Shown here: positions 1 to 7,155 of the stretch, one piece after another
Position numbering within the stretch: the first letter of the stretch is position 1
How the letters are laid out: every line of letters begins with the position of its first letter
From: an uncultured Clostridia bacterium
GTDB taxonomy: Bacteria; Bacillota; Clostridia; Lachnospirales; Lachnospiraceae
Assembly: GCA_947088195.1 (NCBI GenBank)
Contig: CAMUFS010000114.1
Coordinates: forward strand, 1 to 8,686
DNA: 8,686 bases
Reading direction: 5' to 3'
Position numbers and translations under genes: made by a program
Notes under the pieces: generated by a model
Databases searched by the model: none
The model's input: only the letters and a program-made list of their open reading frames with translations
Told to the model about the DNA's origin: nothing

Positions 1-20
1 CTTAGCGTCCGCTACGTTTT

Positions 21-90
21 GAACTAAGCGGGAGCGGGGTGACGGAGGACTATAGACAATTCTCTGGACGGACCACTTTTCAACATCATT
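21..90 (-). repeat. Left copy of an interspersed repeat (inverted relative to the right end)
   Basis: Positions 21-55 match the reverse complement of 8652-8686 at 34 of 35 bases. Weaker similarity continues inwards without a gap to about position 90, with conserved blocks TTCTCTGG (60-67) and GGACC (70-74). Bases 1-20 are probably more of the same repeat, but the right copy is cut off by the end of the sequence and cannot confirm it. CCGCT (9-13) can pair with AGCGG (27-31), so the outer part may form a hairpin. I do not recognise the family. No transposase is present, and nearby genes are housekeeping, so this reads as one of many dispersed copies rather than the end of a transposon spanning the window. 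Confidence 0.85.
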
Positions 91-124
91 CTATAAATTT
101 CCATTATATGTTAAAATTATTATA

Positions 125-168
125 ACAAATCCCATGTACCCTGTCCATATAGTAATTGAGGGATTTGT
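125..168. repeat. 9-bp inverted repeat upstream of the dapA promoter
   Basis: ACAAATCCC (125-133) is perfectly complementary to GGGATTTGT (160-168), with a 26-nt spacer. It lies about 30 bp upstream of the -35 element of the dapA promoter. It could be a weak terminator hairpin of a gene off the left edge, because the following bases are T-rich, but there is no clean U tract. It could also be a protein-binding site. The loop is long for a terminator, so the role is open. Confidence 0.4.
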
Positions 169-198
169 GTGTTTATTGCGTATTACAAGGATTATACA

Positions 199-227
199 TT
201 GACAACCTTATAGAATCATGTTATAGT
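199..227 (+). promoter_or_regulatory. SigA-type promoter of the dapA-dapB operon
   Basis: A perfect -35 hexamer TTGACA (199-204) is followed by a 17-nt spacer and a -10 hexamer TATAGT (222-227). TG at 219-220 gives an extended -10. Transcription should begin near 233-235, just ahead of the lysine riboswitch, which is where a leader promoter is expected. Confidence 0.85.
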
Positions 228-240
228 AAAACCAATGAAA

Positions 241-418
241 TACCTTGGTAGAGGTTGCGTTTTTCATCAGTAAGCTGCAGGATATACAGGAGATAGGGGA
301 TTGTAGCTGAAAGGGGAGGACGCCGAAGGGGAAAGGTAGTTCCTGATGCTTTTTCTCTGGGCATACAGTTAAGAACTGTATGACTGTCATCAGTGATGGT
401 GGGGCGCTACGGAAGGAT
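241..418 (+). ncRNA. Lysine riboswitch (L box) in the dapA leader
   Basis: The segment carries the conserved L-box blocks known from the Bacillus subtilis lysC leader: GTAGAGGTTGCG (248-259), GCTGAAAGGGGAG (306-318), CGCCGAAGG (321-329) and GACTGTCA (382-389). A closing P1 helix can form from CCTT/GTAG (243-251) with CTAC/AAGG (407-416). Internal hairpins include a 9-bp stem CATACAGTT/AACTGTATG (362-382) and CATC/GATG (388-398). The family binds lysine and lowers expression of lysine biosynthesis or uptake genes. Here it sits between a strong promoter and an intrinsic terminator ahead of dapA, so lysine should cause premature termination of dapAB transcription. Identification is from motif memory; the exact 5' and 3' limits are approximate. 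Confidence 0.93.
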
Positions 419-439
419 AGTTTTGGCTATGTGAAGCTG

Positions 440-463
440 CCGCCCTTTTTCTGGGCGGTTTTT
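440..463 (+). terminator. Riboswitch-controlled intrinsic terminator before dapA
   Basis: CCGCCC (440-445) pairs with GGGCGG (453-458) around a 7-nt loop and is followed by five T residues (459-463). It lies 22 nt after the lysine riboswitch and 85 nt before the dapA start. GGGCG at 402-406, at the 3' edge of the aptamer, could pair with CGCCC (441-445) in competition with this hairpin. That is a plausible antiterminator, by inference only. Confidence 0.88.
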
Positions 464-547
464 GTATGTATTTCTGTGTGTTATTCAGGAACTATATGTG
501 GTATGATGCATAAGGAATATAGAGATAATGATTCAGGAGGGAAGGCT

Positions 548-1438
548 ATGGCAATTTTTAAAGGCTCAGGTGTTGCGATTATTACACCATTTACCAGTGA
601 TAATCAGGTGGATTATAATAAACTAGGAGAGCTGATCGATTTTCAGGTGGAGAATGGCACAGATAGTATTATTATCTGTGGTACAACAGGAGAATCTTCT
701 ACTTTATCACATGAGGAGCATATTGCATGTATCCGCTATGCGGTGGAAAAGACGGCAAAGAGAATCCCAGTTGTGGCGGGAACAGGCTCCAACTGTACAG
801 AGACAGCTATATATCTGTCACAGGAGGCAGAGAAGGTGGGGGCGGATGGACTTTTGTTGGTGACGCCTTATTATAATAAGGCAACGCAGAATGGGCTGGT
901 TCGGCATTTTACTGCGATAGCAGAGTCAGTGAAGCTTCCGGCTATTCTCTACAATGTGCCAAGCAGAACAGGGTGCAATATTCTGCCTGAGACAGCAGCA
1001 AGGTTGGCTTCTGATGTAACGAATATTGTGGGCATTAAAGAGGCGAGCGGAAATATCAGCCAGATTGTACAGCTTGCTGCACTGACGGACGGAAAGCTTG
1101 ATATTTATTCTGGCAATGATGATCAGATTGTGCCAATACTCTCTGTTGGAGGAATCGGCGTGATCTCTGTGCTTGCCAATGTGGCGCCAAGGCAGACACA
1201 TGATATTGTGGCAGAGTATTTGGCTGGGAATATAGAGGAGAGCAGAAGACTGCAGCTTAAGGCACTTCCGCTTGCCAATGCATTATTTAGCGAGGTGAAT
1301 CCGATTCCTGTAAAGGCAGCGCTGAATATGATGGGGTATCAGGTAGGAGGTCTCAGAGCGCCTCTCACGGAGATGGAGCCTCAGAATCAGGAAAAATTGA
1401 GAAAGGTGCTGGCAGAGTATGGTCTATTGACTGCTTAG
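548..1438 (+). CDS. dapA: 4-hydroxy-tetrahydrodipicolinate synthase
   Basis: DapA condenses pyruvate with L-aspartate-4-semialdehyde, the first dedicated step of the diaminopimelate/lysine branch, in the cytoplasm. The 296-residue product has the usual length for the family and is a complete TIM-barrel aldolase. Visible family residues are the pyruvate-binding GTTGE at 45-49, Tyr109, Tyr135 and Arg140 in LYNVPSRTG, and the Schiff-base lysine Lys164 in GIKEASG. The reading frame stays open upstream to 380, but that part lies in the riboswitch and terminator. The start at 548 has AGGAGG (535-540) seven bases upstream and gives the standard N-terminus. dapB follows 16 nt after the stop, so the two form an operon. 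Expression should fall when lysine is abundant, through the leader riboswitch. A related N-acetylneuraminate lyase-type aldolase is unlikely given the motifs, the riboswitch and the dapB neighbour. Confidence 0.97.
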   Translation: MAIFKGSGVAIITPFTSDNQVDYNKLGELIDFQVENGTDSIIICGTTGESSTLSHEEHIACIRYAVEKTAKRIPVVAGTGSNCTETAIYLSQEAEKVGADGLLLVTPYYNKATQNGLVRHFTAIAESVKLPAILYNVPSRTGCNILPETAARLASDVTNIVGIKEASGNISQIVQLAALTDGKLDIYSGNDDQIVPILSVGGIGVISVLANVAPRQTHDIVAEYLAGNIEESRRLQLKALPLANALFSEVNPIPVKAALNMMGYQVGGLRAPLTEMEPQNQEKLRKVLAEYGLLTA

Positions 1439-1454
1439 CAAAATGAGGGAAATT

Positions 1455-2210
1455 ATGACAAGAATTATTTTGTGTGGCTGTAATGGCAAGATGGGGCAGG
1501 TTATCACCTCCTTGGCGGATGAAGATGCACAGATAGAGATTGTGGCAGGTGTTGATATTTTTGGAGAACAAAGGAATGCATATCCCGTATTTGAAAAATT
1601 TTTGGAGTGTCAGATAGAGGCAGATGTGATTGTTGATTTTTCGTCTCCGCAGGTGTTGGAGGAACTGCTTTCTTATGCGAGAGAGAAGAAACTTCCAGCG
1701 GTGTTGTGTGGAACTGGATATTCAAAGGAACAGCTTGATAAGATTGAGGAGGCATCTGGGCAGGTGGCGGTGCTTCGCTCAGCAAATATGTCGCTTGGTG
1801 TTAATATCTTGTTAAAGCTTGTTAAGACGGCGGCGAAGGTATTGGCAGAGGCAAATTTTGATATGGAGATTGTGGAAAGGCATCACAATCAGAAGGTAGA
1901 TGCGCCAAGCGGCACAGCTCTTGCGCTGGCAGATGCGATTCAGGAAGCTCTTTCTGAGGAATATGTATATACGTATGATCGCTCAAAGGAGAAAAAGAAG
2001 CGTGAGAAACATGAGATTGGCATCAGTGCGGTGCGGGGTGGAACGATTGTCGGAGAACATGAGGTAATCTTTGCGGGCACAGATGAGGTAATAGAATTAA
2101 AGCATACGGCATATTCAAAGGCTATTTTTGGCAAGGGAGCTTTGGAAGCGGCGAAATTTTTAAAGGGAAAAGAAGCTGGAATGTACGATATGAGTGAAGT
2201 AATCGGATAA
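1455..2210 (+). CDS. dapB: 4-hydroxy-tetrahydrodipicolinate reductase
   Basis: DapB reduces the DapA product with NAD(P)H to tetrahydrodipicolinate, the precursor of meso-diaminopimelate for peptidoglycan and of lysine. The 251-residue protein matches the usual size. It has an N-terminal Rossmann fold with GCNGKMG (8-14) and the DapB signature ERHHNQKVDAPSGT (141-154). That signature holds the presumed catalytic pair His143 and Lys147 and the substrate-binding SGT. An in-frame ATG at 1443 exists but has no ribosome binding site. ATG 1455 is preceded by AGGG (1446-1449) and begins at the expected MTRIIL core, so I chose it. The gene lies 16 nt after dapA, shares the lysine-responsive leader and is followed by a terminator. 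Confidence 0.97.
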   Translation: MTRIILCGCNGKMGQVITSLADEDAQIEIVAGVDIFGEQRNAYPVFEKFLECQIEADVIVDFSSPQVLEELLSYAREKKLPAVLCGTGYSKEQLDKIEEASGQVAVLRSANMSLGVNILLKLVKTAAKVLAEANFDMEIVERHHNQKVDAPSGTALALADAIQEALSEEYVYTYDRSKEKKKREKHEIGISAVRGGTIVGEHEVIFAGTDEVIELKHTAYSKAIFGKGALEAAKFLKGKEAGMYDMSEVIG

Positions 2211-2218
2211 GCGAGAAG

Positions 2219-2247
2219 GGTGAGGCCGGCAGCGGTCTCATCTTTTT
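2219..2247 (+). terminator. Intrinsic terminator after dapB
   Basis: GGTGAGGCC (2219-2227) pairs with GGTCTCATC (2234-2242), 9 bp including two G-U pairs, around a 6-nt loop. Five T residues (2243-2247) follow. It starts 8 nt after the dapB stop and separates the lysine operon from the ABC operon. Confidence 0.85.
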
Positions 2248-2310
2248 GCGATCTGGCAAATGTTTTTGCCTTCATAGAATGGACACAATTTTCTGCTAAG
2301 ATAAATTTTG

Positions 2311-2352
2311 ATTTGGGCGCGGGAAGAAGCAGCTTCCATTATTGCGCCAAAT
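2311..2352 (+). promoter_or_regulatory. Stem-loop in the leader of the ABC transporter operon
   Basis: ATTTGGGCGC (2311-2320) pairs with GCGCCAAAT (2344-2352) in 9 bp with one bulged G. An inner hairpin GGAAG/CTTCC (2322-2326 with 2333-2337) lies inside. No U tract follows, so it is not a terminator. It ends four bases before the AGGAGG (2357-2362) of the ATPase gene, a position where it could affect mRNA stability or translation. The promoter upstream is unclear: TGGACA (2280-2285) and ATAAAT (2301-2306) are only a weak, short-spaced pair. Confidence 0.45.
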
Positions 2353-2369
2353 GGTGAGGAGGTAACATC

Positions 2370-3398
2370 TTGATAGAAGTGAAAAATCTGGTAAAGCAGT
2401 ACGGGGATCATGTGGCGGTGGATCACTTAAGCTTTACTGTGGAGAAAGGTCAGATATATGGTTTTCTGGGCCCTAATGGCGCTGGAAAATCTACGACCAT
2501 GAACATTATGACAGGGTATCTGTCCGCGACGGAGGGAGAGGTGCTGATCAATGGGTACAGCATCTTTGAGGAGCCGGAGGCAGCGAAAAAATGTATTGGC
2601 TATCTGCCGGAGCTTCCGCCTTTGTATATGGATATGACACCTTTGGAGTATCTGTATTTTGTGGCAGAGCTTAAGAAGATTCCAAAGTCGGAGCGTGCAC
2701 AGATGATAGCGGATATTATGAAGCTGGTGAAGATCACAGATGTCTGTGAGAGATTGATCCGCAATCTGTCCAAGGGGTATCGCCAGCGTGTGGGGCTTGC
2801 GCAGGCAATTATGGGGTATCCTGAGATTATTATATTGGATGAGCCGACAGTGGGTCTTGATCCAAAGCAGATTATTGAGATCCGCGATCTGATAAAGACA
2901 CTGAGCAAAAAGCATACGGTTATTTTAAGCTCTCATATTTTGTCAGAGATCAGTGCAGTCTGTGATTATGTTATGATTATCGCACATGGAAAGCTTGTCG
3001 CAAGCGATACGCCAGACAATCTGAGCAAGCTTATGTTAGGCTCCAATGTGCTGGATCTGACGGTAAAGGGCAATAAGACAATGATCCGAGAGATGGTGTC
3101 CACATTGCCTGATATTGACAGTGTGGAGGTGCACAGCTCTGCAGAGCCGGATTGTGTGGATATTGTGGTGAAGTCCCCGCAGAATGTTGATGTGAGGGAA
3201 GAGCTTTTCTATAAATTCAGTGATGCAAAATGTCCGATTATGATGATGAAATCCTCCAATATGTCCCTGGAGGAGGTATTCCTTGAGCTGACAAATGATA
3301 AGGCTCCCGCAAAGCAGGAGAAAAAGAGAACCTTCTTTAAGAAGAAGGAATCGGAGGAAAATACAGAAAAGGAGAACAGCAATGAAGGCGATTTATAA
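2370..3398 (+). CDS. ABC transporter ATP-binding protein (GldA/NosF-like)
   Basis: This is the cytoplasmic nucleotide-binding subunit of an ABC-2 type transporter, 342 residues. Motifs in order: Walker A GPNGAGKST (34-42), GYLPE (77-81) with Glu81 where the Q-loop glutamine usually is, signature LSKGYRQ (133-139), Walker B IIILDEPT (153-160), D-loop GLDP (162-165) and H-loop SSH (187-189). The GYLPE variant and the following PPLYMDMTPLEY are typical of the GldA/NosF branch. After the ATPase core comes an accessory region to about 310, then a charged Lys/Glu-rich tail of about 30 residues. The start is TTG at 2370, with AGGAGG (2357-2362) seven bases upstream and no competing ATG. The last 17 nt overlap the permease gene, implying coupled translation. 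The partner genes place it with the GldF/GldG-type systems; the substrate is unknown. Confidence 0.93.
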   Translation: MIEVKNLVKQYGDHVAVDHLSFTVEKGQIYGFLGPNGAGKSTTMNIMTGYLSATEGEVLINGYSIFEEPEAAKKCIGYLPELPPLYMDMTPLEYLYFVAELKKIPKSERAQMIADIMKLVKITDVCERLIRNLSKGYRQRVGLAQAIMGYPEIIILDEPTVGLDPKQIIEIRDLIKTLSKKHTVILSSHILSEISAVCDYVMIIAHGKLVASDTPDNLSKLMLGSNVLDLTVKGNKTMIREMVSTLPDIDSVEVHSSAEPDCVDIVVKSPQNVDVREELFYKFSDAKCPIMMMKSSNMSLEEVFLELTNDKAPAKQEKKRTFFKKKESEENTEKENSNEGDL

Positions 3399-4248
3399 AA
3401 AAGAATTCAAATCCTATTTTAATTCCATGATGGGCTATGTTTTTGTTGCGTTTGTCCTTCTGGCAGTCAGCATTTATTTTTCAGCATTTAATCTGGGGAT
3501 GGGGTATCCTTTGATGGGAAGCACGTTATCCTCGGTGATCTTTTTGTTTTTAATTCTCGTTCCGATCCTTACTATGAGAAGCTTGTCGGAGGAGCAGAAA
3601 AATAAGACCGATCAGCTTTTATATACATCTCCAGTTTCGGTGGGAGAGATAGTATTTGGAAAATATCTGGCACTTGTCAGTGTATTTGCTATACCAGTGC
3701 TTGTTATCTGTCTGTATCCTCTGGTTCTTGATGGTTATGGGACGATAGATTTTGGTATGGCATATCTTGCGATTGTGGGATTTTTTCTGTTGGGCTGTGC
3801 TTATATTTCCATTGGCTTCTTTATTTCCTCCATCACAGAGAGTCAGATTATCGCCGCTGTGATCTCCTTTGGCGTGCTTTTATTCACTTATCTGATCTCT
3901 GGTATCTCTGGTTTTTTTGCAGATACAGCGATCACGTCCTTAATGGCGTTTACCGTTATCTTGCTGGTATTTTGCCTGATCTATTATATAATGGCAAAAA
4001 ATGTAATTGCCTCGGCGGTTGTGTTTGTGGTGGGAGAGATAGTGCTTGTGGCGTTGTATTTTGCTAAGAGAACATGGTTTGAGGGTGCGATCGCTAAGGT
4101 GCTTAAAACCTTTGATTTGGCTGCGGCTTCTACAAATATGATAGAGAATGGGATTCTGGATATTACAGATATCGTATTTTATCTCTCTGTGATTGGGTTG
4201 TTTTTGTTCTTTACTGTGCAGTCAATCCAGAAGAAGAGATGGAGCTAG
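3382..4248 (+). CDS. ABC-2 type permease subunit (GldF-like)
   Basis: This 288-residue integral membrane protein is the likely channel partner of the preceding ATPase. Hydrophobic segments lie at about 17-36, 49-66, 94-118, 125-150, 155-178, 186-204, 207-227 and 262-281. After the second comes the cytoplasmic-loop motif typical of ABC-2 permeases of this branch, LTMRSLSEEQKNKT (63-76), then LLYTSPVSVGEIVFGKYL (79-96). That loop normally contacts the ATPase. The frame extends upstream to 3295, but that part is a shadow of the ATPase gene. ATG 3382 has AGGAG (3370-3374) seven bases before it and gives a usual N-terminus starting with a short basic segment. The stop TAG forms part of the AGGAGG that serves the next gene, so translation is probably coupled on both sides. 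Confidence 0.9.
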   Translation: MKAIYKKEFKSYFNSMMGYVFVAFVLLAVSIYFSAFNLGMGYPLMGSTLSSVIFLFLILVPILTMRSLSEEQKNKTDQLLYTSPVSVGEIVFGKYLALVSVFAIPVLVICLYPLVLDGYGTIDFGMAYLAIVGFFLLGCAYISIGFFISSITESQIIAAVISFGVLLFTYLISGISGFFADTAITSLMAFTVILLVFCLIYYIMAKNVIASAVVFVVGEIVLVALYFAKRTWFEGAIAKVLKTFDLAAASTNMIENGILDITDIVFYLSVIGLFLFFTVQSIQKKRWS

Positions 4249-4260
4249 GAGGATAATGCC

Positions 4261-5697
4261 GTGAATAATAAGATAAAAGAAAGTTTTCAGACACGCAAAT
4301 TTAAAAGCGGCACATACAGTGTCGGTATTGTAAGCATAGCGGTTGTGATTGTCGTGGTGATAAATCTGTTAGTCAACGCACTGCCTGCAAATATAACAAA
4401 ACATGATCTAAGCTATAATCAGCTCTATTCTCTTACCTCTGTGACAGAAGAATTTATAAAGGGAATAAATGAGGATGTGACCATCTATGTGATGGCGCAG
4501 ATTGGCACAGAGGATGAGACAGTGATGGAGATGTTAGATAATTATAAAGCACTTTCCAGCCATATTAAGGTGGAGACAGTGGACCCTGTGTTACACCCTA
4601 ATTTTATCACACAATATACCTCAGAGAGTGCGTCAAATGGTTCCTTGGTGGTGGTGAGTGCAAAGAGAAATACTATTATTCCAGCATCAGAGCTGTATGA
4701 GACTTCCATTAATTATCAGACCTATCAGCCACAAACTACTGGTTTTGACGGAGAAGGCCAGATTACCAGTGCCATTAATTATGTGACGACAGAGGATATT
4801 CCCACTGCCTATACTTTGGAGGGGCATGGGGAGGCAGAGATCTCCGATACACTTGCTGAGCTGTTGCGCAAAAATAGTTTTTCTTTGCAGAGTTTAAGCT
4901 TGTATATGCTGGAGGCAGTGCCAGAGGATGCCGATTGTTTGATTATCAATGCCCCTCAGGCAGATTTGTCTTCAGATGATGCAGATAAAATTATTGCATA
5001 TTTGGAAAAGGGCGGTTCGGCAATGATCACAGAGAGTGCGATTGATGTGGCAAAGCCTAACTTGGACCGAGTTTTGGAATATTATGGAGTGGGATTTTCG
5101 CGTGGTATGGTAATTGAGCAGGACAGCAGCCATTATTTTAATCCTTATATCTATTATCTGGCGCCAGATAAGCAGCAGCATGATATTACAAGTGATCTAA
5201 TTAAAAATCGCAATAATCTATTTATTCCTTTTTCGGAGGCTGTTGTAAAGCTGGACAGTGCAAGAGGCACCGTTCAATATGAGCCGCTGCTGATGACAAC
5301 AGACAATTCTTTCCTGCGTGTGTTGGAAAACAGTGCGAGTCAGAGCATCTCGAAGGAGGAGGGTGATATAGATGGGCCATTTGCCGTTGCTGCCGCTGTG
5401 AGCGAGGAGCATGGCGATGTCGAGACAAGGCTCGTAGTATTTGGAACCTCTTATATTACAGATGATTCAGCAAATGTCAATGTCAACGGCAATAATTATC
5501 AGATGGTGGCGAGCAGTTTAAATTGGCTTGCAGAGATGGACAGCAGCATTGCAATCAGTCCAAAATCTTACAGCATATCTTATCTTCAGGTGACATCTGC
5601 GGATGTAAACCGCTGGACGATTATCACAATTATTGTGATTCCAGCCATTATTTTGGTTGCCGGCTTTGTAGTATGGTTCCGAAGGAGACGTAAGTAA
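4261..5697 (+). CDS. GldG-like ABC transporter auxiliary protein (ABC_transp_aux family)
   Basis: This 478-residue membrane-anchored protein has a short cytoplasmic N-terminus, one transmembrane helix (about 20-41), a large extracytoplasmic region and a second helix near the C-terminus (about 453-473) followed by RRRRK. After the first helix comes DLSYNQLYSLTSVTEEFIKG (49-68), the start expected for GldG-type proteins, and YTLEGHGEAE (184-193) resembles their conserved GHGE segment. The family is found beside GldA/GldF-type ABC genes; in Bacteroidetes GldG is needed for gliding, elsewhere the role is not settled. The start is GTG 4261, eight bases after AGGAGG (4247-4252). The nearer ATG at 4256 reads ATG-CCG-TGA and cannot start it. 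It probably works with the permease on the outer face of the membrane. Family assignment is from recognised motifs and context. Confidence 0.85.
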   Translation: MNNKIKESFQTRKFKSGTYSVGIVSIAVVIVVVINLLVNALPANITKHDLSYNQLYSLTSVTEEFIKGINEDVTIYVMAQIGTEDETVMEMLDNYKALSSHIKVETVDPVLHPNFITQYTSESASNGSLVVVSAKRNTIIPASELYETSINYQTYQPQTTGFDGEGQITSAINYVTTEDIPTAYTLEGHGEAEISDTLAELLRKNSFSLQSLSLYMLEAVPEDADCLIINAPQADLSSDDADKIIAYLEKGGSAMITESAIDVAKPNLDRVLEYYGVGFSRGMVIEQDSSHYFNPYIYYLAPDKQQHDITSDLIKNRNNLFIPFSEAVVKLDSARGTVQYEPLLMTTDNSFLRVLENSASQSISKEEGDIDGPFAVAAAVSEEHGDVETRLVVFGTSYITDDSANVNVNGNNYQMVASSLNWLAEMDSSIAISPKSYSISYLQVTSADVNRWTIITIIVIPAIILVAGFVVWFRRRRK

Positions 5698-7100
5698 TGA
5701 AGAAAAAAAGGACAAGAACGCTGCTATTTCTATGCGCATTTCTGGCAGTGCTGGTTGCGGCATACGCGGCAGTTATGGTATATAATAAAAATGAAGGAAA
5801 AGAAGAAACCACATCTGGCAGCGGAGAGGATGCAACAGTAATTCTGTCGCTTGAGGGTACAGTGACAGAGATGACAATAGAATCAGAAAAGGGAACCTTA
5901 GAATTTGTTCTAAAGGATGAAGTGTGGACGGAGAAAAATCATGAGGGCTTTGCTATGCGGCAGATGGCGTTTGCCAGCATGGCAGCCATATTTGAGAAAT
6001 TGGTTGCCACACACACTATTGAGGAGAATACAGAAAATCTCTCAGAATATGGGCTTGATAAGCCTGCCTATACCTTGACTGCAAGGACAGAGGACGGAAA
6101 GGAGACACAGCTTTACATTGGTATGCAAAACTCTGTGACAATGGATTATTATGTATATGCAAAGGATGTGCCCGGTGTCTACACAGTTGGAACTACTTCT
6201 GTCAATTATTTTAAAAGAGATCTGATGGAATTTGCGGATCTTCCTTCTTTTCCTACTGTGACGGAAGGTAATTTCTTAAGCCTTGAGATAAAAGATGGAG
6301 AGGAATACCTCAAGGCAGAAACACTTACGGAGTCAGCATACGATATGTCAGGTATTCTTTCCTGGTATGTGACAGAACCATTTGAGCATGAATATGTAGC
6401 TCATACCACCATGCTTGATACTATTCTTTCAGCAGTTGCAGAATTGACTTACAGCAGGGCCGCCGCCTATAATCCAGATGAGGCAGAGCTTGCCAAAATG
6501 GGACTTGATAAACCACAGAAGGAGCTTGCTTTTTCCTATAAGAAGGATAGCACGGAAGAGAAGGAGGAGACATATAACTTCCGCCTTTTCATTGGAAATG
6601 CCTTGGAGGGAAGCGATTATTATTATGTTATGGAGGAGGGCTCTAGTCTGGTACTCCTTATGAATAAGGCATCAGTGGATACTATATTGTCTTATAGCGC
6701 AAAAGATATTGTCAATAAATATTTTGCCTTAATCAATATTGAGACAGTAGATTCTGTGCGCATTTTGCTGGATGATGGCTCGGAATATGAACTAACTACA
6801 CCAGAAAATGATGCAGATGATGCAAAGGCAGATGCATTACGGGATGTATATCAGAGCATTATAAGCATCCATGCAGAGAAGATTATTGACAGTCAGACAG
6901 GACCATTTACCATGCTTCCTCTCACGCTGACTTTTTACCGCAATACAGAGCCAAAGATGTATCAAATTCAATTTGCGGAATATGATACCAGTTACTATCT
7001 GGCGATTGTTGACGGAGAGGGAATCTATCTTGTCAACAAGCGTGATTATGACCAGTATTGCATAGATGTTAAGGCTGGCTTTGACGGATTGAGTGAATAG
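5697..7100 (+). CDS. DUF4340-like membrane-anchored protein of the ABC operon
   Basis: This 467-residue protein has a basic N-terminus (MKKKRTRT), a single hydrophobic segment (about 9-27) without a lipobox or clear cleavage site, and then a soluble, acidic extracytoplasmic part. Proteins of this type (DUF4340) are commonly encoded next to GldG-like genes. Two internal repeats are visible. One starts at YGLDKPAYTL (118-127) and continues to YIG (140-142) and YYVY (151-154). The other starts at MGLDKPQKEL (268-277) and continues to FIG (298-300) and YYYV (308-311). The start overlaps the previous stop by one base (TAATG), with AAGGAG (5682-5687) upstream, so it is translationally coupled. No catalytic motif is visible. 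By inference it is a structural or substrate-handling partner of the transporter outside the membrane. An intrinsic terminator follows, so this is the last gene of the operon. Confidence 0.8.
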   Translation: MKKKRTRTLLFLCAFLAVLVAAYAAVMVYNKNEGKEETTSGSGEDATVILSLEGTVTEMTIESEKGTLEFVLKDEVWTEKNHEGFAMRQMAFASMAAIFEKLVATHTIEENTENLSEYGLDKPAYTLTARTEDGKETQLYIGMQNSVTMDYYVYAKDVPGVYTVGTTSVNYFKRDLMEFADLPSFPTVTEGNFLSLEIKDGEEYLKAETLTESAYDMSGILSWYVTEPFEHEYVAHTTMLDTILSAVAELTYSRAAAYNPDEAELAKMGLDKPQKELAFSYKKDSTEEKEETYNFRLFIGNALEGSDYYYVMEEGSSLVLLMNKASVDTILSYSAKDIVNKYFALINIETVDSVRILLDDGSEYELTTPENDADDAKADALRDVYQSIISIHAEKIIDSQTGPFTMLPLTLTFYRNTEPKMYQIQFAEYDTSYYLAIVDGEGIYLVNKRDYDQYCIDVKAGFDGLSE

Positions 7101-7124
7101 GAATTTTATTATTTGGAAATATTA

Positions 7125-7155
7125 ATGGCAGAGACAAGATTCTCTGCCATATTTT
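7125..7155 (+). terminator. Intrinsic terminator of the ABC operon
   Basis: ATGGCAGAGA (7125-7134) pairs perfectly with TCTCTGCCAT (7141-7150) around a 6-nt loop and is followed by ATTTT (7151-7155). It lies 24 nt after the stop of the last gene of the ABC operon. Confidence 0.85.

Noticed and set aside
208..390. 60-codon frame on the - strand
   Set aside because: It lies across the dapA promoter and riboswitch, resembles no protein, and its sequence is explained by RNA conservation.
380..547. Upstream extension of the dapA reading frame (56 extra codons from ATG 380)
   Set aside because: This part coincides with the lysine riboswitch and its terminator, has no ribosome binding site at 380, and would add a segment absent from DapA proteins. 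ATG 548 has a strong AGGAGG and a standard N-terminus.
2266..2306. Promoter for the ABC operon
   Set aside because: Candidate boxes (TTGCCT 2266, TGGACA 2280, TAAGAT 2297, ATAAAT 2301) never combine at a 16-18 nt spacing, so no promoter is called although one is expected after the dapB terminator.
2427..2915. Long frame on the - strand inside the ATPase gene
   Set aside because: It is fully opposite conserved ATPase motifs, is rich in Cys/His/Gln as expected for antisense shadow translation, and has no plausible start signals.
3295..3381. Upstream extension of the permease frame, Arg/Lys-rich
   Set aside because: It is the shadow of the charged tail of the ATPase gene in another frame; the ATG at 3382 has its own ribosome binding site and gives a normal permease start.
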